Positions 11,209 through 21,495 of a stretch of 64,000 nt of DNA are shown one piece after another; position 1 is the first letter of the stretch, and every line of letters starts with the position of its first letter. The notes under the pieces were generated by a model. The model was not told the DNA's origin. It saw only the letters and a program-made list of their open reading frames with translations, and did not search any database. Source of the DNA: Congeria kusceri (taxonomy: Eukaryota; Mollusca; Bivalvia; Myida; Dreissenidae); assembly GCA_027627225.1 (NCBI GenBank), contig CM051030.1, forward strand, positions 22,975,105 to 23,039,104, given 5' to 3'. The position numbers and the translations under genes are program-made.

Positions 11209-14200
11209 GTAAGTTATTATACTTTCTGCAGTTACACACGTACATAGTATACATTGTATTCAAGTGTAAATATGTATGTTTGGTGATGCCTTAAACAAAT
11301 GATTCCACTTACAGACGGTCCTGATCCTCCTGTGTGCACATACCAGGGTTCCGCAGTGACAGGGACTATCAAGATAACAAGAGGCAGTACACTGAATATC
11401 ACCTGCACAAGCGCCAGTAACCCTCCAAGTTTCACATACAGGTGGCCCTTACCAGACTCAAGCACTCAAACAGGTTCCCAGTTGAGTGTTGCAGACATCC
11501 AACCTTCGCTAAGTGGCCAGTACAGACTGCAGGTCTCGAACAACATGACACCAACAGTGGGCGCAGCTGTCACTGGGACCAACAGTACAACGATAGCGGT
11601 AGATTTACAATGTAGGCAGTATGGATTATGTATATGCAGGTCAATTTTTGGAATGACATCCGTCCAAAACAAATCTAAACAATGCTTGTCATTTGTTTGA
11701 TTTGTTGATGCTATACTATATGATTTTAATCAATAAATTGCATTAATAAATCGATAGTTTGATTATGATTGCAATTTATATAAAACTCCGTATTGAACAA
11801 AAATAAACAAAAAAAAACATGTGCATACACTATTTAATGTTACTGAGATCAATAATAATAATGATAATAATAATAATAATAAACACCAACATGCATACAT
11901 GACGAAACCAATCTAAAACTGATATATAAATATTATTAAGTAGGTTTTGTAGTTATTTTAGTTTGCTTTAATTCATTATTAACCTAGTTAAAAAAAAACA
12001 ATACACTCAAACTAATACATTAAAATACATTTATCATTAGCACGTTGCTTTAAACGAGTGATGACAATTATGCAGTTTGACAGTGAAAGAGTACACGGAA
12101 TTTAACTGTTACATTGTCTTACCATGACCGGAAATCTATAGTGTTGCTCTGATTCTGTAAGACCACTCATGTTTGCGTTACCTACATAAATGCCATTGAT
12201 CTAACAATGTCCATACTAGCATGAAACAAGTGTATGACGTTCGTGACGGTCGCGTTTGTTTTCATATACAGTACATGTATGCCTCTATTTCAGATCCGCC
12301 ATCAGCGCCGACATTCATGATTGGCAATGTAACCGTTTTTGGTACAGTTGGGATAATTGCTGGCAACACTCTTACAATTAGGTGTTACAGTCAAAGTAAT
12401 CCTCCTCCGACATCGTACTCGTGGAATCCTGGTGGAGCTAGGAACAGCGCTGATCTAGTACTTAATAACGTTCAGAATCCGGAAAGTAATGGTCCATATA
12501 CATGCACAGCGGAAAACACCATGACAACAACAGGGGATAAGTATGTAACAGCACAGTCGAGTTCCATCGCGAACATAGAAGTGTTGTGTAAGTAAATATG
12601 CAGTAACTAAATATGTGCATGTTGTAAAAATATAGGTTAGCAATACCTCAAATGTTATGTCCCAAATAAGCCAACTCAATTGCAATGTAGGGTTGAAACG
12701 TCGCCGTCTAAGGATAATGCACACTTCACTGTGTTCACGGATGTTTGCGTCTTACATGAGTATTATTATACATATAAATACAGATCCACCAGATGATCCA
12801 ACAATACACATTGGAGATATTACCGGTCATGAAGTACCCGGAAAGAAATTGGGTGTGGTGTTTGGTGCAACCATAACGCTCGCCTGTCATTCTGACTCCA
12901 ACCCACCTCCATCCTATTCCTGGCACAATCAGCTCTGGACAGGAACAGTGCAACAAAACCCCACAATTACCTGCAACGTATCGAACACCATGTATCCCAC
13001 AATACATGAACCGGTTCCTGGACATAATTCCGCAACTATAAAATTATATGTGTTATGTGAGTAGATGTTAATTGTATTCAGAATTGTATATTATATGCAT
13101 TTATTATTGATAAATGGCTGACCATTGATTATTCTTTTTCCGCAGCGGAAATTGTAAATGTTCGTTCATGTATCAAATAAAGTATTTCCTTCAATATATT
13201 ATAAAATCGTGTTTATATGATAAAGTCAAACATATTTAGTATCGTACTTTGTTTATAACCTATTGTATTGTTTTGTTCAATATCGTAGATGAACCTGAAC
13301 AATCAACATACTTCTATGTCATAAACGAAACGGTAACAGAAACAACAGTGGTTGTGACTTGTCTGCCGACATTTAACGGCGGTTTGTCACAAACATTTCA
13401 ACTACAATACCGTGCATTGTCACAAGATTCATTGACTATTCGTACGTTTAACGAGACAAATTGTTTCGAACCGATGTATGCGATGATAATAGGACTTTTA
13501 AGTGGAATAGAATACCAAGTGGAGTTATTTGCATTCAATGCAAACGGTAATTCAACGCCCCTCAGCAAGACATTCAGAACTTCGATGCCCAATAATAAAG
13601 GTATGAAAGTTTCCCTGATTCGTATGGATTCGTTTTCCATTAACGTACACGGTATTCCAAACAGTTAAGATGTGCAGTCAAGAGGAATACTAATTATATA
13701 TTCCTTATAGTATGCCAGAATAAATTAATACACTAGTGCTCCGTGTTACGCTACAGAATCAATGCATGCATACTCTGGTAGAAGATGTACATACTTTATT
13801 ACAGACGACACAACGACCGCGAAAGATACCGGTGTTCCGGTTGCAGGAATTGTTGGTGGAATACTATTAGCATGTACACTCATAGTTATTGTCTCGACTG
13901 TGGTTTGTCTGAGAAGAAAATATGACGTTAGATGTCCCTTGACACGCAAAGGTAATTTAGTCGCTCTGTCCTTGTACAATGTTGTAAATGCACATGCGTA
14001 CGCAATATATTCATATTTATTCTTGTTTTGTTTAATGACCGAGTCTGTAGGCATTCTTTCATAACATCGTTAATACTGAATGTGGACGCTATCTAACAAT
14101 ACATGTATATTCCTCAGTATAACAAAATAGCATTATATAATTATATTCTTTGAATTCAACATAGTGTACACAATATAGCACTAATTACTAGGGATTGCAA

Positions 14201-16089
14201 AACTATTCGAATATTCGATTGAATTATCGTTATTTGAATAGTTAAAACGCTATTCGAATATTTGCAAATTTGTATTGCTTTTTAAAGCATTACTTTTTGA
14301 TAGTAGAAAGCAGTTTTTATTCAATCTAAAAGCAGTATTTCACCTGTAGATACATATTTCACCAGTAGATACATTACACCGTGTTTTCAAAAGATTACCC
14401 TCGTGTCATGTGTCTGACAAAGATATTGAATATACGGGTCCGTGAAAGTGGTCAGCGTCTAGTGGCTAGTACTACACAATTACAGCGGACATTATAAAGC
14501 CATAACATTTCACCTGTAATTAAACCTGTAAAAAAAAATAATAAAGCAAATAATTACTTAAGTGAGATCAGCCATTTGGCAGTCCTTATAGACGAGAAAT
14601 GCTGCTCAAATTCGCCGATAAACATATATGATCATCGACACGTGTCCAACTTGATAAAAAATATGTGCATTGTAAATTATTGCCAATATTCTTAATTAAA
14701 AAACACTTAACATGGGACTTCAGTAGTTTATTGTTAATGTCATTAACGCATTGATATGATATTGCAATTTGTTAACGAAGATACGGCGAAACTGTGTTCC
14801 AAAAAGCTGTAACCTTATTTACATGGTGTCGACAAGGTAATGAAAGCTTCATGTAGTAAATATAAATCAATGCGAATATTCGAATATTCGATTCAATGAA
14901 AATGCGAATATTCGAATACCGAGTTTAGTATTCGATGCCATCCCTACTAATTACATATTGATACCTAACCTTTTTTGTGCCAGCTCACAAAACGCTATTA
15001 TTGTGTTCCTGTTTTTAATTGTTTTTGATTAAATATTCGATATTTAATACACTAACATAAATAATATTTCCGCGATTTGTTTCAGAAAACTTGAAGGAGG
15101 GCCACACTAAACCGAGGTATTAAACATGTATAACTGTTCCTAGTTGCACTATACATTGCTAATTGTATAAAATACTTGTAAGAACAACATGAAATGCGCA
15201 TGCAAACAACATGCATACATTACAATCATATACAAATTATGTGTATTTTCCACTATTCGGAACGTTAACATAAGTATATTGTATTAGCATATACATGTAT
15301 GTTAAGATATATACAATTTAAGGTCTGACAAAACCACTGGCGATGAAGGTGCGTACACTTCAATTCAGCAGGATTTAGAAGAGAGCAGTCACCGTTATAG
15401 CACACCTACATCAACACCCGAGCAACAAATTGTACAAGGTGACGAAATGTTAAACACTCAGAAGAGTAAATTATATGAAAATTTGGTTGAGCATGAGGGG
15501 TACGGAAATACCACTAAGCGCTCTTGGTGCATGCATGATTTAACAAATCATTATTGAAAGGTTTGATAGACATTCACGTTAGTTTTGGATGTGTTACCTA
15601 AGTATGACAAAACTTGTCTATATATATTGTAATTTACATATTCCGAATATATCCGAATACAGAAACATGTTATTGAGTTTCTGCTTCAATCTTTACACCT
15701 TCTTCTACTTATTTTGTTTAGTGATCGATTCGCGTCCTTTAAACGTCATCTTTTAATGTTTCTTTTGAAGGTCATCCACAACAAAACACGCCTGCTTACG
15801 GGTATGTATGTTATGTCGCAATAATTACATGCACATAGTATGTATTATGTGCAATACATAATTTATTAATAACACATGTGCAATTATAAATTATAAAATA
15901 TATTTAATCAATGTAAATGTAAAGTATAAATGTAAAACGAAATTTCCAATTAAACATGGTAATTCTTGTCCATGAATATTGCGTCTGTCATTTTGTTTCA
16001 GTTCTCCTGGCACTATCACGTACGAATCACTGAACAGAAGTACACAGTCTGTAGAAGAGTATGAAATGATACAGTCAAGTCGTCACTGA
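10894..16089 (+). CDS. Ig/FN3 single-pass receptor with ITAM-like tail (5' incomplete)
   Basis: Ten exons join into one open frame of about 634 codons from the first exon found to a TGA at 16087-16089: 10894-11208, 11315-11611, 12294-12587, 12784-13056, 13289-13600, 13805-13951, 15086-15116, 15323-15438, 15771-15801 and 16002-16089. Every junction has AG/GT borders, and the phases agree throughout (1-1 for the domain exons, then 1-2, 2-1, 1-2). Order: four Ig-like domains, one fibronectin-III domain, a transmembrane helix with an RRK stop-transfer, and a cytoplasmic tail with several YxxI/L sites. By family knowledge this is a cell-surface adhesion or immune-type receptor signalling through SH2 proteins. 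Ligand and orthologue are unknown. I found no signal peptide or first exon upstream within the window; the repeat arrays at 4.6-10.4 kb may separate it. A hAT-like element sits in the intron after the transmembrane exon. Confidence 0.8.
11315..11611 (+). CDS. receptor exon 2: Ig domain with lost second Cys
   Basis: A 297 bp phase 1-1 exon from 'ccacttacag' to donor 'gtaggc'. It encodes GPDPPVCTYQGSAVTG, then the B-strand Cys in LNITCTSASNPPS, and the Trp in TYRWPLP. Where the F-strand Cys is expected (SGQYRLQVSNN) there is Leu, so the canonical disulfide cannot form. The domain may be held by other contacts, or the extra Cys in PVCTY may pair elsewhere; that is inference. The homologous pseudo-exon is at 29743-30036. 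Confidence 0.8.
11612..12293 (+). other. intron with AAT/ATA microsatellite
   Basis: Intron between the second and third Ig exons. It holds a short 'ataataataatgataataat' tract at about 11850-11882 and otherwise plain AT-rich sequence. Confidence 0.6.
12294..12587 (+). CDS. receptor exon 3: Ig domain
   Basis: A 294 bp phase 1-1 exon between 'tctatttcag' and 'gtaagt'. It encodes PPSAPTFMIGNVTVFGTVG, the B-strand Cys in LTIRCYSQSNPPP, the Trp in YSWNPGG and the F-strand Cys in GPYTCTAENTM. It ends in IEVLC. The homologous pseudo-exon at 30277-30565 keeps the same start and spacing but carries a TAG and a frameshift. Confidence 0.85.
12784..13056 (+). CDS. receptor exon 4: shortened Ig domain
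   Basis: A 273 bp phase 1-1 exon from 'ataaatacag' to donor 'gtgagt'. It has IHIGDITGHEVPG, TLACHSDSNPPPSYSW and TITCNVSNTMYP. Only 16 residues separate Trp from the second Cys (26 and 46 in the sister exons), so strands D to E appear deleted. The pseudogene copy (31099-31371) has the identical length, so the shortening predates the duplication. It may fold as a reduced Ig domain. Confidence 0.8.
13289..13600 (+). CDS. receptor exon 5: fibronectin type III domain
   Basis: A 312 bp phase 1-1 exon from 'caatatcgtag' to 'gtatga'. It shows the fibronectin-III pattern: TETTVVVTCLPTFNGG, then FQLQYRA, then LLSGIEYQVELFAFNANG and NSTPLS. The usual core Trp before the Pro is Cys here (codon TGT 13360-13362); the second copy has TGG at the matching place. 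It is the membrane-proximal extracellular domain. Confidence 0.8.
13805..13951 (+). CDS. receptor exon 6: transmembrane helix
   Basis: A 147 bp phase 1-1 exon between 'ttattacag' and 'gtaatt'. A short Thr-rich stalk (DDTTTAKDTG) leads to an uninterrupted hydrophobic stretch, GIVGGILLACTLIVIVSTVV, closed by CLRRK. This orders the molecule as N-terminus outside and C-terminus inside. Confidence 0.85.
14181..14954. mobile_element. hAT-like non-autonomous element in receptor intron
   Basis: The element proper is 14189-14946 (758 bp), flanked on both sides by the identical 8 bp direct repeat 'ctaattac' (14181-14188 and 14947-14954). Ends are imperfect inverted repeats: 'tagggattgca' at the left, and 'gatgccatcccta' at the right, which reads 'tagggatggcatc' in reverse. 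Subterminal regions are full of 'attcgaatattcg'. An 8 bp target duplication with TAGGG-type ends is typical of the hAT superfamily. No transposase ORF is visible, so it would need a helper. Confidence 0.85.
15086..15116 (+). CDS. receptor exon 7: 31 bp juxtamembrane micro-exon
   Basis: A 31 bp exon (phase 1 in, phase 2 out) between 'gatttgtttcag' and 'gtatta', encoding ENLKEGHTKP plus part of the next codon. It is short but well supported: the second copy has an exon of exactly 31 bp with the same borders and a related reading at 32731-32761. Confidence 0.75.
15323..15438 (+). CDS. receptor exon 8: cytoplasmic tail with YTSI site
   Basis: Acceptor 'caatttaag', donor 'gtgacg' at 15439 (phase 2 in, 1 out). 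It encodes DEGAYTSIQQDLEESS, HRYSTPTSTPEQQIVQ. YTSI in an acidic context is a candidate tyrosine phosphorylation site. If the donor is skipped, the frame stays open for about 39 more codons (to a TGA near 15555) through NTQKSKLYENLVEHEGYG, adding a YENL site and ending the protein early. The homologous pseudogene exon uses the longer form, so two isoforms are plausible. Confidence 0.7.
15771..15801 (+). CDS. receptor exon 9: 31 bp tail micro-exon
   Basis: A 31 bp exon (phase 1 in, phase 2 out) between 'tcttttgaag' and 'gtatgt'. It encodes HPQQNTPAY after a split Gly and brings the flanking exons into one frame: IVQ-GHPQQNTPAYG-SPGTITYESL. I found no counterpart in the second copy. Support comes from splice borders and frame only. 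Confidence 0.6.
16002..16089 (+). CDS. receptor exon 10: C-terminal ITAM-like motif
   Basis: Acceptor 'ttttgtttcag'; TGA at 16087-16089. It encodes SPGTITYESLNRSTQSVEE followed by YEMIQSSRH. The two tyrosines form YESL-x9-YEMI, fitting the ITAM pattern YxxL/I-x(6-12)-YxxL/I. The first half, ITYESL, also fits the ITIM pattern (I/V/L/S)xYxx(L/I/V). The second copy keeps the same spacing with YESL-x9-YEIV. By family knowledge, paired phospho-tyrosines of this type bind tandem-SH2 kinases or phosphatases; which applies here is not known. Confidence 0.8.
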
Positions 16090-16162
16090 GTTCGTAGTGT
16101 GTTCGTAACGTGGTGCATCGTTGCTCTACCGCGGACCATGCTAGGACACAAGTAAGAGCGTA

Positions 16163-17406
16163 TTAAAGTGTCTCTCATGGAATGTAGAAGGACTTACTGA
16201 TGAGAAAAAATACTCTCAAACAATTTTATAAATATTCTTTGTGGATATGACATTATATGTCTAAGCGAAACGTGGATTAATATTAACTCTGCCATTGATG
16301 TTAAGGGATACTCAAACCCCATTCACTCTTATCGAAAATATCAAAATCGACGCGCAAAACGATCAAGTGGCGGTCTCATTGTTTATCTTAAAGATAGCAT
16401 CAGAAACGGTGTTACCCTAGCTTAAAACTCAGTAGATTGTATTATTTGGATTAAACTTGATAAGAATATTTTCAATATGAAGGATAATGTATATATTTGT
16501 TTTACATACATGGCTCCGGAATCACCCCCGGTCCATAATATGTATAATGTTTATATTTTCACTCAACTGGAGCAAGATATTTTATTGTTTGAGGACCGTG
16601 GGAAAATATTTGTGTCTGGCGACCTAAATTGTAGAACTGGTATTAAGCCAGATTATATCCAGTTTGATCGCAATTTAGGTGAAGATGACGTAATTGTTAT
16701 TGATACTCCCACGCCTCGGAAATCACGAGATCCCACCTCAAATCATTTCGGTGAGTGTCTACTCGATATATGCAAAGCGACAAATCAGCTGATAGTTAAC
16801 GGTCGATGGCCATGCGACGGGGGTAACTTAACTTGCATGACTCATAACGGTACTAGTGTGGTAGATTATTTGTTGACACATCGTTATAATTTTGATCTGC
16901 TTGTCAATTTCACTGTTGGGGATTTTACTACTTTTTCAAATCACGCGCCACTCTCCTTTTCGTTTAAAATAAATACTGTGTGCCGGAACTCCACTGGAAA
17001 TTTTAAATCGCGGTATTATAAATTCGAATCAAAACACAAAGACTCGTTTGTGTGCGACATAACAAATAATTTAGATACTCTAATAAATGATTTTAATATT
17101 GAACTCAACGGGAATGGAGATGTAAATAGTCTCACGTCGATATTTACGAACTTTTTATGTATTTACGGAAATAAATATTTTGAAAAAAGCTCTGTAAAAC
17201 GAAATGTTCGTTTTCGTGAGGGGAACAACTCAAAATATTGGCTTGATGACGAATGTAAACGTAAATATACCGTATATAAAAAAGCCGTTAGACAATTTAA
17301 CAACACACTATCGGACGCAGACAGAGTAATAATGCGAAAAAAGACTATTAATATCAATGTCGAAAGTCGAAATATTTCTTTAATCATTCGCGCTGTCGCA
17401 AGATGA
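16163..17406 (+). pseudogene. LINE endonuclease remnant
   Basis: The frame begins with LKCLSWNVEGLTDEKK and breaks at a stop near 16230. It resumes with CGYDIICLSETWINI and, after another stop, runs open from about 16477 to 17406. The open part holds VSGDLNCRTG, the GDxN metal/phosphate-binding motif, and FSNHAPLSF, which matches the SDHxP catalytic motif with Asn for Asp. The domain once nicked target DNA for target-primed reverse transcription. It is non-functional as read. Confidence 0.75.
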
Positions 17407-17477
17407 ATGATCTTAGGCGGAAGTCACCCAAAGAATGTTGGAAAATATTTTAACCGCGAAAAAATACACTGCTGGAG

Positions 17478-18947
17478 ATGATATTTCAAATGAAGAATTT
17501 AAAAACTTATTTTAGTAACCTCATGTCTGGTAGTGACAGGCAAATTAACGATGAATATTTGGACTTTATCACTCAATTTGATGACAGTCAAGAATTTAGA
17601 GCGACGTTCGAGTCACTAGATATTCCAATTTCAGTTGATGAAATTTTAAAAGCAGTTAAAAGGCTTGGTGTAAATAAATCCCCTTCCATTGACAATGTTT
17701 TTTTTTTCAATCATATATTAAACTCAATGTCATTTCCACGTGCATGGGCCTCAGGCATGATTATCCCTATTCATAAATAAGGTGTTAAATCCGACCCAAA
17801 TAAGTATAGGGGAATTACGCTAACAAGCTGTTTCTCTAAATTGTTTACCATTGTATAGAATGAGAGACTAAACTCATTGGCAGTTCAGTTCTAATGGATG
17901 CTCAATTTGGATTCAAAAACAAATATAGCACTCTCAACCCAGTATTTATTTTACATTCGTTGATACAAAGACAAATAACGCATAAGAAAAAATTATATTG
18001 TTGTTTTGTGGATTATCGGAAGGCCTATGACTGCATAAATTGGAAGCGGCTGTGGTTCAAGCTTATTAAATTAGGAATTGACAGCAAATTAATGTCCGTT
18101 GTACGTTCAATGTATAGTGAGGTAAAACTGTGTGTCAAACACTTGGGAACATTGATTTATTTCAACAGCAATCTTGGATTATTCCAAGGGAGAGATAACC
18201 TCTCCGTTCTGCTTTTCCCTCTACCTAAATGACATTGAGATGCATTGACAAGAAAATATCGATACTGGCATTAATACTGATCAAATCGATATATTTTTAC
18301 TATTGTTCGCAGTTCTTATATCGGAATCGAAAGATGGTTTACAAAAGACTCTTGATAGTCTATGTGCATACTGTCGTCAATGGAATCGCACGGTTAATAT
18401 AGAGAAAATTAGAAGCATGGTCTTCAGAAAAGGGCGAAGGTTGGGGATTGACAACAAATGGATTTATACAAATCAAGAAGTTGAAGCTGTTAACTCGTTC
18501 AATTATTTAGGGGTGGTGTTTTCCAATGGCGGCTCCTTCGATCAGGCTATGAAAACACTCGCGGGAAAAGGATTTCGATCTCTACATTCATTAATGTCCT
18601 TAATTAGAAATAACAATGTGCCAATAAGTATTATGTTTAATCTGTTTGATGCATACGTACTATCAGTTTTAAATTACTACTCAGAAGTTTGGGGTTATGT
18701 ACTGTCAGAAGTTTTAGAAAGAGTCCATAAGAAGTTCTGTAAATGGGTATTATATGTAAAACAGTCTACCAATACTCTAGCATTGCCTTGCGAATTGGGT
18801 AGATTTCCATTGTTTATTGAAAGATATTTTAGAATGATTACATATTTTTTTAATCTTCAAACTGTTAAACAAGACAATTGTATTTTATATACCATATTAA
18901 ATGAACAGTTAAATAATATAGATGTAAACAATTCTGGCACAAATTAG
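17478..18947 (+). pseudogene. LINE reverse transcriptase remnant
   Basis: Three open pieces (about 17478-17780, 17894-18232 and 18303-18947) lie in order. CCFVDYRKAYDCINWKRLW is RT motif A. Where the F/YADD catalytic box is expected (about 18301-18320) the reading is LLLFAVLISESKDGL, so the two catalytic aspartates are absent. After it come FNYLGVVFSNGGSFDQAM and YVLSVLNYYSEVWGY, typical of the region after the RT core. The enzyme cannot be active. Confidence 0.8.
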
Positions 18948-19158
18948 GCCTCACAGGTACGTCATATATTACAGATATCCGGTCTAAATGATATATGGCT
19001 CTATCCCGGTTCTCTTAAGATAGAAGCATTCATTCCCATATCCCATATTAAGAACTCGACTCCGAGATATCTATATTAGCAATTGGCGGTCAGATCTAGA
19101 CCAATCAACGTCTCTAGATGTATACAGAGAAATAAAACAATCAGCATATATAAGTCTG

Positions 19159-19344
19159 TTGGAAAATTCAAAGCACAGAAATGTCTTGGCCAAATTACAT
19201 TTGTCATCTCACAAATTAAACACTGAAATCGGTCGGCACAATAATATACCAAGAAATGAACGGAAATGTACACTTTGCGACCAGAATGATATTGAAGATG
19301 AAATCCATTTTATTCTCAAGTGCCCCATATACACCCACATTTGA
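19159..19344 (+). pseudogene. LINE C-terminal zinc-knuckle remnant
   Basis: A short ORF ends in RKCTLCDQNDIEDEIHFILK followed by CPIY. The Cys and His spacing is C-x2-C-x9-H-x4-C, as in the C-terminal CCHC-type finger of several LINE clades. It is separated from the RT piece by stops. Confidence 0.7.
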
Positions 19345-21384
19345 CAACAATATATCCAAACATATTTTCATACACGCACACATTTGGTAAAATATATTGC
19401 TTTAATGTAATGTGAAAATAAAACGATCATAAAAAGGCTGGCAACATATTGTCATAAAACATTTCAACTAAGAGAAACATTAATTTAATTTATCAAATAA
19501 TATATACATTTTTTTTGCTCATTCTAATTTTGACTCTTTACACATGATATGTCTGTCCAATATTTACGGAAACAACAATGTTTACTTACGTTTCCTTAAT
19601 ATAGCCGTATGGTGTCTGTTTGCTTATTCAATATTAAAATAGTAACACATTTCTTGTATTGTTCCCTATAGGCTAGATATATATTGCTCCGTACTTATCG
19701 TATGACTTACGACTTTAAATTTTACTACTATAATGAAGTTATTCTACATTCCTGTCAAGCTTCCAGTACTGATGTAAATTACAATTAATTGTAACAACTT
19801 GTATCTTGTTTACCTTAAAACACTCTCACTTTTATGACTTTTGAAATTAGATAAAAATGTTTAATTTATAATATTCAAATGTATTATTTTCATGTCACGT
19901 GCCATGTATGTTTTCATTGTTTGTATAACGATAAGATTGTATCCCTTAAGTTAAATAAATATTATGTTATGTTCTGTTCTGTTGATAAATCTGCTGCCAA
20001 TAAGTATGTAAGGAACATTAGACAATTATATGTGAACATGAATATAAAACGCTAATTTGTTCAGTATCGTTCAAGTGTATGTGACATTTATAGTAGAGCA
20101 TATGCGCTTACAAAACGTTTATACTTCATACGTTCGCACATCGTGCAAATTAGTATTTTTGGTAAAATTATATGGACCTAATACATCGACCGCAATGAAT
20201 GTTATATATTTGTAAGTATTTCTCAAAAAGTTAATATGTTGCTCATCTACGAACAAATTTATATTGGATAACATGTATTCGTTTACAATCTACAAGTGTC
20301 GAAGCTAAAGTAACGCATATATCAACAAAGAACATTGTGTTCAACGTGTTTTCGACTACACATTGTAAAATTGGCAAATGCATTATGCTTATACTAAGTA
20401 ATGATACTGATATAGACATCGTATAAGCATGAACATGTATACAATTAACATAAACATAGTATTTAGCATATGCCCCAATACTCACTATCTTACAGCAGAC
20501 ATTGTAATAGTGAATAATTCTTACATCATTCTGTACATGTGTCTTTAACCAGCGGGTGATGCCGACACTAAATACGATATTTAATGCAGCAAACCGCCGC
20601 ATCACTTATTCAATGCACACCACAACTATATATACATATACTAGTCACGCAACATGTTATTTTAACTGATTCAATAGGGTGTCCGCATATCTATATCCCA
20701 AACACACTATATAGGGAACAATTTGTCCCGTCCCTTCGCGTCCAGTCCTAAATTGTTTTACACATTTGTTGAAACTAGTAGTTTCAAACTTGTAATACAT
20801 ATTTAGCAGATTTAAATCTTTTTGACCCGGACCATTACCCTGTCATGAATTTCCTGAATCATGATCCTTTGTGACTAATCATCTTTGTTCAGTTTCTTGT
20901 TTAGGTCAACTGTTGTAAAATATATTTGTTCTACACTTGTTATGCATATTCAGCATGATGCGGTGAGTAAATGTACTTCCGTTTTTCCAAAATTTGCACC
21001 AGTGAGACGTAACAAAATCCAAACACTCCGCACAGTTGATCGACAATCTTGTAATTACCATCAATTGTGTGTTAATCAACCTTTCCGTAGTCCGTACGCG
21101 TCCGTTAACTTCAGAATCCGCACTATTCCGTTGAAACACAATCCGAACACCTCCGTTCTTCTGCACCATTACGCAAAATTCAGCAAAACGATTCTAGGTG
21201 TTAAACATGTATTCTAACACGTCACGCGGCTTTTTTTCCCTAGACAAAGAAGGAAATCACGTACGGCTAAATCGGCAATACTTATTACATTTACATAAAT
21301 TATTAAACGTAAACATTATTGACAATTTTATTTTATTCGTGTTTGTTAGAATGTTACTTTCACTGTACATATCATAAATGAACA

Positions 21385-21495
21385 TGACGTCATATTGTTT
21401 TTATTTAGATTTTAATCAACGAATCTGACGTCATTCGCTCAATATTTATGAAGGAAGTTGACGTCATATTGTTTTGTTATGATTCATTGACGTCA
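21385..21495. promoter_or_regulatory. cluster of four TGACGTCA (CRE) octamers
   Basis: The perfect palindrome TGACGTCA occurs at 21385-21392, 21426-21433, 21459-21466 and 21488-21495. It is the full binding site for CREB/ATF bZIP factors. Surrounding 'atattgtttt' words repeat at the first and third sites, so part of the cluster may come from local duplication. No nearby start codon or transcript can be assigned. Confidence 0.45.

Larger units (their letters stand above)
16140..19985 (+). mobile_element. degenerate non-LTR retrotransposon (LINE)
   Basis: Broken pieces of an endonuclease-reverse transcriptase polyprotein run in order on the plus strand, from about 50 bases after the receptor stop codon. 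They are: an APE-type endonuclease (CLSWNVEGL, ICLSETW, SGDLNCRTG, NHAPLSF), a reverse transcriptase (FVDYRKAYD), a thumb-like region (FNYLGVVFSNGG) and a C-terminal zinc knuckle. The 3' end shows 'aaataaatattatgttatg' and then 'ttctgttctgttg', a short tandem tail as on many LINEs. Stops and frameshifts separate the pieces. The clade cannot be named with certainty by eye. Confidence 0.85.

Noticed and set aside
20243..20605. 120-codon minus-strand ORF
   Set aside because: AT-rich composition similar to spacer and no Ig, membrane or enzyme motif.
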